Assembly (NCBI GenBank): GCA_035560715.1
Contig: DATMYW010000009.1
Coordinates: 1 to 34,581, forward strand
Source of the DNA: JAAXTX01 sp035560715
Lineage (GTDB): Bacteria; Patescibacteriota; Minisyncoccia; Moranbacterales; UBA1568
Direction: 5' to 3'
DNA length: 34,581 bases
The notes beneath the pieces were generated by a model. That model saw nothing but the letters and a program-made list of their open reading frames with translations, ran no database searches and had not been told where the DNA came from. The position numbers and the translations under genes are program-made. Of this stretch, positions 6,603-13,724 are shown in pieces. Position 1 is the stretch's first letter, and each line of letters begins with the position of its first letter.

Positions 6603-7376
6603 TCACTGCCTGGAGCAAGCAGGGAATTCCTGCGATTCTTGAGGCATGATGTAAAGACCGTGTTTCGCAAGATGCCAATCTCGGAATCGCGGATCAGCCG
6701 TAACCGCCCTGAACGCGACTTGTGCGATCGGCACCGGCAGTATGCCGTTATTCTCACCGGACAATATCACCTTCGCACGGACAAGCCCTCCGGACGGTAC
6801 GGTGTACTGATCCACATACCAGACCGCGTTTCCGACGTTCTTGTCCTCAGGAGTCCTGACCTCATACCGGACCTTCTTGATGCGCATGCAATCGCTACGG
6901 CCCCAGAAAAAATCGAATGCCGCCTGCGAAATCAGCACGTCACCCCCTTCCCAGACCGGACGGTTCGCAAGACGTCGGGCGATGAAGCAGGTCTCGCCTT
7001 TCTGCCTGATCTCGATTCCGTGATCGGCCCACTGTATCTCCCCTTCAAGGATCGGATTGCCGAGATAGGTCCCCTCGGGACACGTATCCTCATCGACCGA
7101 ATACCGCTGATGCTCGTCTTGCAGGGCGAACCGGATTTTCTGTTTGTACTCGTTTTGCGTCGCCATCACGAGAAGTTGGTACGCGTCACCGCTGATTTCG
7201 ATATCCGCTTCCGCCGACCCGCTGACCGGCCCGATATAAAAGCGACCATCCTTCTTAAAAAGACGATACTCCCGTTTGGTGATGTCCAGATAGCCGTATC
7301 GGATAACCATCCCCGGACCGAAATCGCCTTTTGGCATTCCCGTAAGCCAGTATCGCCGTTCCACGTGTCCCTGCAT
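6603..7376 (-). CDS. Divergent tandem CYTH (triphosphate tunnel)-like protein
   Basis: Weak similarity to the CYTH / triphosphate tunnel fold can be traced twice in 257 residues. First copy: HVERRYW near residue 4, GYLDITKREYRLFKKDGRFYI, DIEISGDAYQLL, KIRFAL and ILEGEIQW. Second copy: GIEIRQKGETCFIARR, DVLISQAAFDFF, VRYEV, WYVDQY, and an end resembling the family's 'EVT.DPRY..LA' (AVTADPRFRDWHLAKHG). The ExExK signature is degraded (HVERR), and several EvE-type acidic pairs are lost, so triphosphatase activity is doubtful. Known CYTH proteins bind triphosphates, thiamine triphosphate or polyphosphate. A strong Shine-Dalgarno (AAGGAGGA, 4 bases before ATG) and a good promoter suggest active expression. 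It is divergent from the orphan gene at 7593. The assignment is by eye and tentative. Confidence 0.55.
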   Translation of the reverse strand: MQGHVERRYWLTGMPKGDFGPGMVIRYGYLDITKREYRLFKKDGRFYIGPVSGSAEADIEISGDAYQLLVMATQNEYKQKIRFALQDEHQRYSVDEDTCPEGTYLGNPILEGEIQWADHGIEIRQKGETCFIARRLANRPVWEGGDVLISQAAFDFFWGRSDCMRIKKVRYEVRTPEDKNVGNAVWYVDQYTVPSGGLVRAKVILSGENNGILPVPIAQVAFRAVTADPRFRDWHLAKHGLYIMPQESQEFPACSRQ

Positions 7377-7448
7377 GCGTTCCTCCTTTTTAAATTGGTC
7401 TCACCGACTGTCAGCGAGACGACATTGTTAAGCAGCCAAATTGTCCGT

Positions 7449-7476
7449 ACTCTACCGCACTGTCAGAAAATGTCAA
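7449..7476 (-). promoter_or_regulatory. Promoter of the CYTH-like gene
   Basis: On the minus strand: TTGACA, 16 bases, TAGAGT. The leader is about 65 bases and ends in a strong ribosome site. Confidence 0.6.
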
Positions 7477-7511
7477 CCTTCAAATACTTTTCCGATTCCC
7501 TGCAGAGCGTG

Positions 7512-7540
7512 TTGACACGGCTCAGGCATTGCGATATCAT
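7512..7540 (+). promoter_or_regulatory. Consensus promoter of the orphan gene at 7593
   Basis: TTGACA, 17 bases, TATCAT. The -35 lies 35 bases from the -35 of the divergent promoter, so one regulator could cover both. Confidence 0.8.
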
Positions 7541-7592
7541 CACTGGCCGAGTGAATTGCCCTTTACTGTAACCAAACCCAAGGGAGGCACGT

Positions 7593-8165
7593 ATGCTGAC
7601 CATACTGATCTGCGACCCTCACAAGAATGTGAGAAAAGAGCTTTTATCGAATATCAGGAACCTATTCGCCACGCATCGACTCCCAACGGACGGAGCGACG
7701 ACCGTCGAGCTCGACACCGTACCGAACGTGACGGGAAATACCATCCACCTCTTCGGCTACACCGAGATAGACCAAGAGGTTCGATCCATGGTAAGCGAAA
7801 TGTCTCGGAGAACCCGTGTTCCGGTTTCAGCTATTCCGTCGGAAAGCTTTTCCATCTGGCTGGGTCCAGACGGATACGAGTGGACAGGATACCTGTCGGT
7901 CTACGGAACAACCGAAACAGATATCGACCAAATCGTCGGGAACCTCAAGGGCAAGATAGGGAATCCAGGCACCACGTTCGACGTAGAAAAGCATCTCATC
8001 GATCCGAACGAAAAAGATACGCGCTGTCCGTCAATTATCGTGTTCTCTGACGGTGACTTCCCGAACGACCTCGAAGCCGCCTTCGAAGAAACGAGCCTCG
8101 GCCCCGGCGTCACGGTGAGTTTCAGAAAAATACTCGGCATACTCACGTGCCTGGATATGAAGTGA
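7593..8165 (+). CDS. Orphan 190-residue protein of unknown function
   Basis: I do not recognise this protein. It is predicted soluble, without signal peptide or membrane helix. The first residues (MLTILICDPHKNVRKELLSNI) recall the opening strand and helix of a receiver or other alpha/beta domain, but the rest does not match a response regulator. It has several alternating strand/helix segments (SIIVFSDGDFP near 146). The start is well defined by AAGGGAGG seven bases before ATG. It sits behind a consensus promoter and before a clean terminator, so it is a well-expressed single-gene unit, divergent from the CYTH-like gene. A real gene is very likely; the function is open. Confidence 0.8.
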   Translation: MLTILICDPHKNVRKELLSNIRNLFATHRLPTDGATTVELDTVPNVTGNTIHLFGYTEIDQEVRSMVSEMSRRTRVPVSAIPSESFSIWLGPDGYEWTGYLSVYGTTETDIDQIVGNLKGKIGNPGTTFDVEKHLIDPNEKDTRCPSIIVFSDGDFPNDLEAAFEETSLGPGVTVSFRKILGILTCLDMK

Positions 8166-8188
8166 ATCGCTTCAACAAACCGCGAATA

Positions 8189-8217
8189 CCCACGTTTTCA
8201 TACGTGGGCTTTTTTTG
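8189..8217 (+). terminator. Intrinsic terminator of the orphan gene
   Basis: A stem CCCACGT/ACGTGGG with a 6-base loop is followed by CTTTTTTT. Confidence 0.9.
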
Positions 8218-8228
8218 TATTAGGAATG

Positions 8229-8389
8229 TCGCCCTCGACACCTGCGAGTGTCTCGTTGTCCGGGGCAGCGCTGAATGCTTCCTATCCGGTCGCATTCATC
8301 GACGCTCGACTGCGGCGCCTCCGCTTGCGTCTCGCTTCTGCCCGTCACGTCGCTCGCGAGCGACTGTGACCGGTTCGATTCCCATCACC
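8229..8389 (+). repeat. tRNA-linked structured repeat, copy B
   Basis: Bases 8229-8309 are the second copy of the 81-base core (see 1941). After it, copy B has two extra segments, each able to fold into a hairpin: about 8312-8324 (GCGG/CCGC) and 8344-8370 (GTCAC..GTGAC around TCGCT/AGCGA). Shared CTCGCTTCT(A/G)CCCG links the two copies between these. The end, 8372-8389, is identical over 18 bases (GGTTCGATTCCCATCACC) to the T-arm and acceptor of the neighbouring tRNA-Gly(TCC), but on the opposite strand. Confidence 0.7.
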
Positions 8390-8393
8390 GTCA

Positions 8394-8431
8394 GTAAACG
8401 AAAGAGACCCGGGTGGGTCTCTTTCGTTTAC
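8394..8431 (-). terminator. Terminator hairpin of tRNA-Gly(TCC)
   Basis: A 17-bp perfect stem (8394-8410 with 8415-8431) with a 4-base loop lies five bases beyond the tRNA 3' end. It corresponds in position to the hairpin at 2059-2100. Confidence 0.7.
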
Positions 8432-8436
8432 CTCTG

Positions 8437-8509
8437 AGCGGGTGATGGGAATCGAACCCACCTCTCGACCTTGGAAGGGTCGCATAATAAGCCACTATAC
8501 GACACCCGC
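8437..8509 (-). tRNA. tRNA-Gly(TCC)
   Basis: Cloverleaf: acceptor GCGGGTG/CACCCGC, D-arm beginning TCGTATAGTGGCTTATTATG (like bacterial tRNA-Gly(UCC)), anticodon stem CGACC/GGTCG with loop CTTCCAA (anticodon TCC, reading GGA and likely GGG), T-arm GTGGG-TTCGATT-CCCAT. U73 fits glycine. CCA is not encoded; the trailer is CAGAGG. It lies 102 bases after the oxidoreductase stop on the same strand, so it may be processed from that transcript. Confidence 0.96.
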
Positions 8510-8611
8510 TGGTTGTTCACTTCAAAACCGGGCTCTGTCCCGTATCGTACAGGACACGGGGCCCCGCCGCTGCACCCGTTCCTCCCCTTACACCCATTTC
8601 TCTCTTTTCTC

Positions 8612-9367
8612 TTATTTCGCCGCCTGCGCGGCACCGGTAAGCCCCGAGAACGGGTCGATATGGACCGCATTGTCCGGGATACCCATCTCCGCGAGCATCG
8701 CCCTCATCGCGTCTGCGAACGCCGGCGCACCTATGACATAATAGAGCGATTCTTGCCACTCTGGCAAGTGCTTTCGGATCATATCGGCCGAGATACGACC
8801 CCGTTCCTCTCCTAGCAGTGTCGGAGTCGTCTCCTCTGCGGAATACGTATAGATGTAGTGAAAATCCGGAAGCGTAAGGTTCATGAATTCCTTGTGGAAC
8901 GGCGCGTCGATCGGATATCGGTTCGAGTAGAAAAATACGTACTTCCGGGTATCACCCGTAGCGACGGCATCACGAAGCATCGACCGCGCCGGCGCGACTC
9001 CGACACCGCCCGAAAGGATCGCGACCGGCCGAGAATCGCCAACAGGCACCGTCGCGTGGCCGAGCGGACCACCGAGAAGAATCGACTCGCCCACCTTGAG
9101 ATCCCACATCGTCTTTTTGAATCCCGTCACCCCCTCGCGCATGACGAATACGAGTTCCGCCTCGCTCGGGGCGGATGCTATCGACAGCGGTCGCATCCCG
9201 GAACGGACGTCCGACTCCACAAGCCGATCCGCCGGTATCCGTAACATCGCATACTGTCCTGCCAGGAAAGCGAATCCCTCGGGCTTCGAGAACGAAAACG
9301 CCTTCGTCCTGTCGGCGACTGTCTCGACCTTCAGCAAGGTTACGGGAAGAAAATCCATAGTCTGCAT
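8612..9367 (-). CDS. Ferredoxin reductase-like FAD/NAD(P)-binding oxidoreductase
   Basis: The 251-residue protein has the two-domain layout of the ferredoxin-NADP reductase family. The FAD-binding barrel includes GQYAML (37-42) and the RPLSIAS motif (59-65). The nucleotide domain has ILSGGVGVAPARSM (117-130) and YYVIGAPAFADAM near the end. No 2Fe-2S cysteine cluster follows, so it needs a partner protein for electron transfer, as in the reductase subunits of flavohemoglobin-like or dihydroorotate systems. The partner is not in the window. ATG at 9367 or 9358 are both possible; neither has a Shine-Dalgarno sequence. The gene begins 11 bases after tRNA-Pro and ends 102 bases before tRNA-Gly, so the three may share a transcript. 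Confidence 0.85.
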   Translation of the reverse strand: MQTMDFLPVTLLKVETVADRTKAFSFSKPEGFAFLAGQYAMLRIPADRLVESDVRSGMRPLSIASAPSEAELVFVMREGVTGFKKTMWDLKVGESILLGGPLGHATVPVGDSRPVAILSGGVGVAPARSMLRDAVATGDTRKYVFFYSNRYPIDAPFHKEFMNLTLPDFHYIYTYSAEETTPTLLGEERGRISADMIRKHLPEWQESLYYVIGAPAFADAMRAMLAEMGIPDNAVHIDPFSGLTGAAQAAK

Positions 9368-9378
9368 TTCGGATTATG

Positions 9379-9449
9379 TCGGGGCACTCGGAATCGAACC
9401 GAGACTACCTACTCCCAAGGCAGGCGTACTACCACTATACTATGCCCCG
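9379..9449 (-). tRNA. tRNA-Pro(TGG)
   Basis: Cloverleaf: acceptor CGGGGCA/TGCCCCG with the proline-type C1-G72 pair and A73, D-arm GTAT/GTAC, anticodon stem CCTGC/GTAGG (one G-T pair) with loop CTTGGGA (anticodon TGG), T-arm CTCGG-TTCGATT-CCGAG. CCA is not encoded; the trailer is CATAAT. A decayed copy lies at 9581-9629. Confidence 0.95.
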
Positions 9450-9520
9450 ATAAACAAATCGTCACGTGATCGGGTACGACTATCACGATACTAACCTCAT
9501 TTGCCACAACTATGGAATCG

Positions 9521-9536
9521 CCCCGCATACGCGGGG
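9521..9536. other. Short GC-rich hairpin between tRNA-Pro and its decayed copy
   Basis: CCCCGC/GCGGGG with an ATAC loop. No U-tract follows on either strand. The rest of 9450-9580 holds no gene that I can support. Confidence 0.4.
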
Positions 9537-9580
9537 TATGCTGCCAGCACACCGAGTAGCACAGCGAATGCCCGGGCGGA

Positions 9581-9629
9581 CCGGGACTACCTACTCCCAA
9601 GGCAGGCGTACTACCACCATAATGTCCCG
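9581..9629 (-). pseudogene. Decayed partial copy of tRNA-Pro
   Basis: Bases 9585-9617 are identical over 33 bases to 9403-9435 of the intact tRNA-Pro (D-stem to variable loop, including the TGG anticodon). A 5' acceptor-like CGGGACA is present, but the T-loop has lost TTCGATT (a CCCGG/CCGGG stem with a 5-base loop instead) and no 3' acceptor strand follows. It is not expected to work as a tRNA. Confidence 0.8.
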
Positions 9630-9671
9630 AGACCTTTCTAGGCGCCACTCCAGTCTACGGACTCCCCCTTA

Positions 9672-9703
9672 AAAAAGCAACATCCCGCCCTTACGGACGG
9701 GAT
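9672..9703 (-). terminator. Intrinsic terminator of the HU gene
   Basis: On the minus strand a 9-position stem (one mismatch) with a GTAA loop is followed by GTTGCTTTTTT. Confidence 0.85.
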
Positions 9704-9774
9704 ACTGCCCTATCTTTTGTGTTCGGTTCCAACGGACGGATGGAGACGGACTCCGACCGATCCGTGTTACACGA

Positions 9775-10056
9775 CTACTTGACCGCTTCCTTAAGCGTCT
9801 TTCCGGCGGTGAATTTCGGGACGGTCATGGCCGGGATGGTGATCTTGGCCTTGGTCTGCGGATTGATGCCCTCGCGTGCCGCACGGTTGGAGACGCGGAA
9901 CGTACCGAAACCGGTGATGGTCACTTTGTCCGCCTTTCGGAGCGAGTTGGTGATCTCATCGACCATCGTCTCGATGACGGCCTCGACATCCTTCTTTGAA
10001 AGGTCGAGTTTCGCGACAATCGCCGCGACGAGCGCGTCCTTGTTTACGTTTGCCAT
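9775..10056 (-). CDS. HU family DNA-binding protein
   Basis: This 93-residue nucleoid protein dimerises and bends DNA. The family core is clear: MANVNKDALVAAIVAKLDLSK-like N-terminal helix pair, TITGFGTFRV in the beta-saddle, then R-A-A-R-E-G-INPQTKAKI with the expected DNA-intercalating-arm sequence, and the VPKFTAGKTLKEAV C-terminus. The reading frame continues to 10125, but the ATG at 10056 matches the family start and has an AGGTGA ribosome site at proper distance. A hairpin (CCCGACC/GGTCGGG, 10087-10103) lies in the leader. RNase Y ends 141 bases upstream on the same strand. HU versus IHF is decided as HU by the NPQT region; confidence in the family is high. Confidence 0.95.
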   Translation of the reverse strand: MANVNKDALVAAIVAKLDLSKKDVEAVIETMVDEITNSLRKADKVTITGFGTFRVSNRAAREGINPQTKAKITIPAMTVPKFTAGKTLKEAVK

Positions 10057-10130
10057 AGTGTTCACCTGCCCTTCTAGGTTTGCGTCCCGACCGGAGGTCG
10101 GGAACTGATTTCGGATTACCTCCACGTCCT

Positions 10131-10159
10131 ATTCTAACTTTTCGCTGAAAAAAAGCAAA
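10131..10159 (-). promoter_or_regulatory. Possible promoter of the HU gene
   Basis: On the minus strand: TTTGCT, 17 bases, TAGAAT. The -10 is good, the -35 weak. A TTGACA further upstream is too far to pair with it. Confidence 0.4.
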
Positions 10160-10197
10160 TCCTGGCTGTCTGTCAATGGTCGGAACGCATCCGCTGC

Positions 10198-11721
10198 TTA
10201 CCGCGCGAACTCGATCGAGCGTGTCTCGCGCATCACCACGACACGGATCTCGCCCGGATACTTCAGCTCGTCCTGGATTCGGTCGGCGATCTCGCGCGCT
10301 AACTTCGAGGCACCGAGATCGTCGGTCTTCTCCGGATTCACGAACACGCGCACCTCGCGTCCGGCCTGGATGGCATACGACTTCTCCACGGCCGGGAACG
10401 AATTGATGAGTGCCTCGAGTTCTTCGAGTCGCTTGAGATATTTTTCCGCCGTTTCTTTGCGGGCACCGGGTCGTCCGGCAGAAATGATATCCGCCGCGGT
10501 AACGATAGAGGCCTCGACCGAGGTCTGCGGATACTCGTCGTGATGACTTTTCATGGCCTCGATGACCTCCTTCTGGACATTGAACTTCTCCAGGATACGA
10601 ATACCGATATTGACGTGCGTCCCCTCGATCTCGTGGTCCACCGCCTTGCCGATATCATGAAGAAGCCCGGCTTTCTTGGCCACCGCGACGTTCGCGCCGA
10701 GCTCTGCCGCGAGGGCGCCCGCGATATAGGACACTTCAAGCGAATGCAGGAGGACGTTCTGTTTATAGCTGTATCGGAAACGGAGTCGACCGAGGATGTA
10801 GAGCAGCTTCGGATGAAGCCCGGCGACGCCAGCCTCGTATGCGGCCGCCTCCCCGGCTTCCTTGATCTTCTGGTCGATGTCGCGACGCGCTTCCTCGACG
10901 GCCTCTTCGATGCGGGCCGGATGGATTCGACCGTCCGCGATGAGTTTCTCGAGCGCGACGCGGGCGACTTCGCGACGGACCGGATCGAAGCCGGAAATGA
11001 CGACCGACTCCGGCGTATCGTCTACGATGAGCTCGACGCCCGTCTCCTTCTCGAGCGCCCTGATATTGCGACCTTCCTTGCCGATGATCTTTCCCTTGAT
11101 ATCGTCCGACGGGATCGCGACGGTCGTCGTCGTGAACTCGGAAACATGCGAACGGGAATATTTCTGGATTACGGTCGCCATAAGATTAAGCGCCCGTTCC
11201 TCGACCTGGTCGGCCCCTTCCTTCTCGAGCTTCGCGATACGGTTGGCCACCACGTCGCGACTCTCCTCCTCGACGATCCGGAAAACCTCCTTCGAGGCCT
11301 CTTCCTTCGAAAGTCCGGCGATATTCTCAAGTTTCTTGAGTTCCTCGCCACGAAGCCGTTCGGTCTCAGTCTGTATGGCACGGATTTCGTCTGCCTTCCT
11401 CAGAAGCGACTGCTTCTCGCGATCGACATCCTCAAGCCGCTTCTCGAGCTGTTCCTCGCGCTTCTCGACTCGCTTTTTCTGCTCGCGGAATTCCTCCTCC
11501 TTGGTCTGTGTTTCCTTCTTCGCCTCATCAAGAATACCGACCGCCTTATTCTTGGCATCGAGCGTAATATCAGCGGCTTTCTTTTCCGCCTCTTTCATGA
11601 TCTTCTCCGCCTGTCCCTCAGCGGTAGAAAGTTGGCCTTTGGCCATCGACTGACGGGCAAAATAGCCCACAACGGCACCGACCGCGATAGCGGCAGCCCC
11701 GATAAGAATAATGCTGGTCAT
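10198..11721 (-). CDS. rny: Ribonuclease Y
   Basis: This membrane-tethered endoribonuclease starts mRNA decay in many bacteria lacking RNase E. The 507-residue protein is of normal length: N-terminal membrane helix (4-22), a long Lys/Glu-rich coiled coil (about 30-185), a KH RNA-binding domain with KIIGKEGRNIR at 211-221, and an HD metal-dependent phosphohydrolase domain with H326 and the HD pair H355-D356 (LLHDIGK). The C-terminal domain ends with VVVMRETRSIEFAR. No Shine-Dalgarno is near the ATG (GGGGAG is 13 bases away). It precedes the HU gene on the same strand; a separate HU promoter is possible. The call is firm. Confidence 0.98.
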   Translation of the reverse strand: MTSIILIGAAAIAVGAVVGYFARQSMAKGQLSTAEGQAEKIMKEAEKKAADITLDAKNKAVGILDEAKKETQTKEEEFREQKKRVEKREEQLEKRLEDVDREKQSLLRKADEIRAIQTETERLRGEELKKLENIAGLSKEEASKEVFRIVEEESRDVVANRIAKLEKEGADQVEERALNLMATVIQKYSRSHVSEFTTTTVAIPSDDIKGKIIGKEGRNIRALEKETGVELIVDDTPESVVISGFDPVRREVARVALEKLIADGRIHPARIEEAVEEARRDIDQKIKEAGEAAAYEAGVAGLHPKLLYILGRLRFRYSYKQNVLLHSLEVSYIAGALAAELGANVAVAKKAGLLHDIGKAVDHEIEGTHVNIGIRILEKFNVQKEVIEAMKSHHDEYPQTSVEASIVTAADIISAGRPGARKETAEKYLKRLEELEALINSFPAVEKSYAIQAGREVRVFVNPEKTDDLGASKLAREIADRIQDELKYPGEIRVVVMRETRSIEFAR

Positions 11722-11952
11722 ACGGGAATATGACTCCCCGAAAGACAGCGAAAGCGACTATGAAACGGATCAGGCCGTCCGCACCGGAAGAAACGACGAA
11801 AAAGTGTCCCGAAGGATTCCGGGAGCGCCCCATACGGGCAAGACGAGAGCAAAACCGATTCCGTTTCCGTTCCTCATAGGCTTCCGTTTACTGTCCCAGG
11901 AGAGGAGTACCAATAGTTAGATGCGGGTCCATCATAGCCGAGACGAAGCCCT

Positions 11953-11982
11953 TTGTCAAAGCGGAACCGCCGGTGCTATACT
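11953..11982 (+). promoter_or_regulatory. Promoter of gpmI
   Basis: TTGTCA, 18 bases, TATACT, with TGC just before the -10. The leader is about 35 bases. Confidence 0.65.
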
Positions 11983-12023
11983 GTCAAAAGCAGCGCCATC
12001 GCTTCCGCATATAAGAGAAAACT

Positions 12024-13595
12024 GTGTACCGACCATTCGTTCTCGTCGTTCTCGACGGCTGGGGCGTGAGTAATATCACGCAAGGAAACCCGCTCCGCGA
12101 AGCGAAGTTGCCGACTATCGAGAAACTCAACCGATTTTACCCACTCACCACGCTCCAGGCCTCCGGCATCTCCGTCGGCCTGCCGTGGAATGTCGTCGGC
12201 AACAGTGAGGTCGGCCATATGACCATCGGAGCCGGACGGGTCATCTACCAGAGCCTTCCCCGGATCGCGCTCTCCATACAGGACGGCAGTTTTTCCAAGA
12301 ATCCCGTCCTGCTCGACGCCTTCGCGAACGCCAAGAAAAACGGCGGCCGACTTCACATCATGGGACTTTTGAGCTCGGGAACCGTCCATTCAAGCAAGGA
12401 CCACCTCGACGCCATCCTCAAATCTGCCGCGGACAATGGGCTGACCGATACTTTCGTCCATGTCTTCACCGACGGACGCGACTCCTCCCCGACCGACGGC
12501 GTTTTCCAGATCCGGGAACTCGAGAAACGAATGCGGCTCATGGGATCAGGCCGGGTCGCCACGATTATCGGTCGCAACTGGGCCATGGACCGGAACAACA
12601 ACTGGGACCGCATCGAGAAGGCCTACCGAATGTTCACCGAAGGGAAGGGCGAACATATCACGGACACTTCCCTCTACCTCGAGCAGTCCTATGCCAAAGG
12701 AGTCACCGACGAATTCATCGAGGCTGGCGTCGTCTGCGAGAACGACCAGCCGGTCGGCCTCATTCATGAGAAAGACACGGTCATCTACTTCAACTACCGT
12801 GAGGATCGGGCCAGGGAACTCACCAAGGCGTTCACACTGCCCGGATTCGAGAACTTCGAGCGGTCCAAGTCGCCCGACATACATTTCGTCACCATGACCG
12901 AATTCGAGCGGGACCTCCCCGTCTCCGGCATCCTCTTCCCGCCGGAGAAGGTATCAAACTGCCTCGGCGAGATTCTATCGAACGCGGGGAAGAAGCAGCT
13001 CCGCATCGCCGAAACCGAAAAGTACGCGCACGTCACGTACTTCTTCAACGGTGGCAAGGAGCGGGCCTTCCAGGGCGAGGATCGTATACTGATTCCCTCC
13101 CCCATCGTCTCCCGTTTCGACGAAGTACCCGAAATGAGTTCAGGCGAGATCACCGAGACGATCATCCACGAGATCGGCGCTGGCAAATACGATTTCATCC
13201 TCGCCAACTATGCCAATCCTGACATGGTGGCCCACACCGGAAACGAGCAGGCGACCATCGAGGCCGTGGAGTCCATCGACCGGTGTCTCGCGCTTCTCAT
13301 TCCTGCCATCCTGCGCGCCGGCGGGGCGCTCATGATCACCGCCGATCACGGCAACGCCGAAGAGGTCAAGAAACCGGCGACCGGCGAGATCGATACCGAG
13401 CATTCGATCAATCCCGTCCCGTTGTGGTATATCACGGCCGACAACCATCGCGAAAAGGACGCTTCACTCATGATGCGGGAACAGAACGAGGTACGCGGAC
13501 TCCTCTCCGACGTCGCACCGACGATTCTTGATGTCATGGAAATCCCGCAGCCGACGGACATGAACGGTTCAAGCCTGGTATCGATACTGCAATAG
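12024..13595 (+). CDS. gpmI: Phosphoglycerate mutase, cofactor-independent
   Basis: The enzyme interconverts 3- and 2-phosphoglycerate in glycolysis with two Mn ions, without 2,3-bisphosphoglycerate. The 523 residues are the usual length. Metal and catalytic motifs are present: VLDGWG (D11), NSEVGH with nucleophile S61, FTDGRDSSPTDG (about 149-160), the phosphatase-like NYANPDMVAHTG, and ITADHGNAEE near the C-terminus. The start codon is GTG, the only non-ATG start I favour in this window, with a weak AGAGAA upstream. It is a single-gene unit converging with clpP across a shared bidirectional hairpin. Its presence indicates a working lower glycolysis. Confidence 0.98.
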   Translation: MYRPFVLVVLDGWGVSNITQGNPLREAKLPTIEKLNRFYPLTTLQASGISVGLPWNVVGNSEVGHMTIGAGRVIYQSLPRIALSIQDGSFSKNPVLLDAFANAKKNGGRLHIMGLLSSGTVHSSKDHLDAILKSAADNGLTDTFVHVFTDGRDSSPTDGVFQIRELEKRMRLMGSGRVATIIGRNWAMDRNNNWDRIEKAYRMFTEGKGEHITDTSLYLEQSYAKGVTDEFIEAGVVCENDQPVGLIHEKDTVIYFNYREDRARELTKAFTLPGFENFERSKSPDIHFVTMTEFERDLPVSGILFPPEKVSNCLGEILSNAGKKQLRIAETEKYAHVTYFFNGGKERAFQGEDRILIPSPIVSRFDEVPEMSSGEITETIIHEIGAGKYDFILANYANPDMVAHTGNEQATIEAVESIDRCLALLIPAILRAGGALMITADHGNAEEVKKPATGEIDTEHSINPVPLWYITADNHREKDASLMMREQNEVRGLLSDVAPTILDVMEIPQPTDMNGSSLVSILQ

Positions 13596-13600
13596 GACCG

Positions 13601-13646
13601 GAAGTTGAAAGTCAAAAGTTCCAAGTCGAAAGTCAGGGTCAAAAGC
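13601..13646. repeat. Short GAAAGTC-type repeat cluster after gpmI
   Basis: Several 6-8 base units of the pattern (G/A)AAAGT(C/T) follow each other. An 11-base unit (AAGTCGAAAGT, 13623-13633) is repeated in exact inverse at 13727-13737, which is the 3' end of clpP. The two arms enclose the terminator hairpin. Confidence 0.6.
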
Positions 13647-13650
13647 CTCA

Positions 13651-13686
13651 CATGAAAAACTCCGGCGCGGGCCGGAGCTTTTCATG
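13651..13686. terminator. Bidirectional terminator between gpmI and clpP
   Basis: A 16-position stem with one A-C mismatch and a 4-base loop; both arms carry an A/T-rich base, giving U-rich ends on either strand. It is placed between convergent genes. Confidence 0.75.
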
Positions 13687-13724
13687 GATCACTTTTCATT
13701 TTTTCGTGTCCGTTCCTGCACTTC

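Noticed and set aside
10540..11733. Long open frame antisense to RNase Y
   Set aside because: Mirror frame of a clear gene; composition is that of reverse-translated coiled coil.
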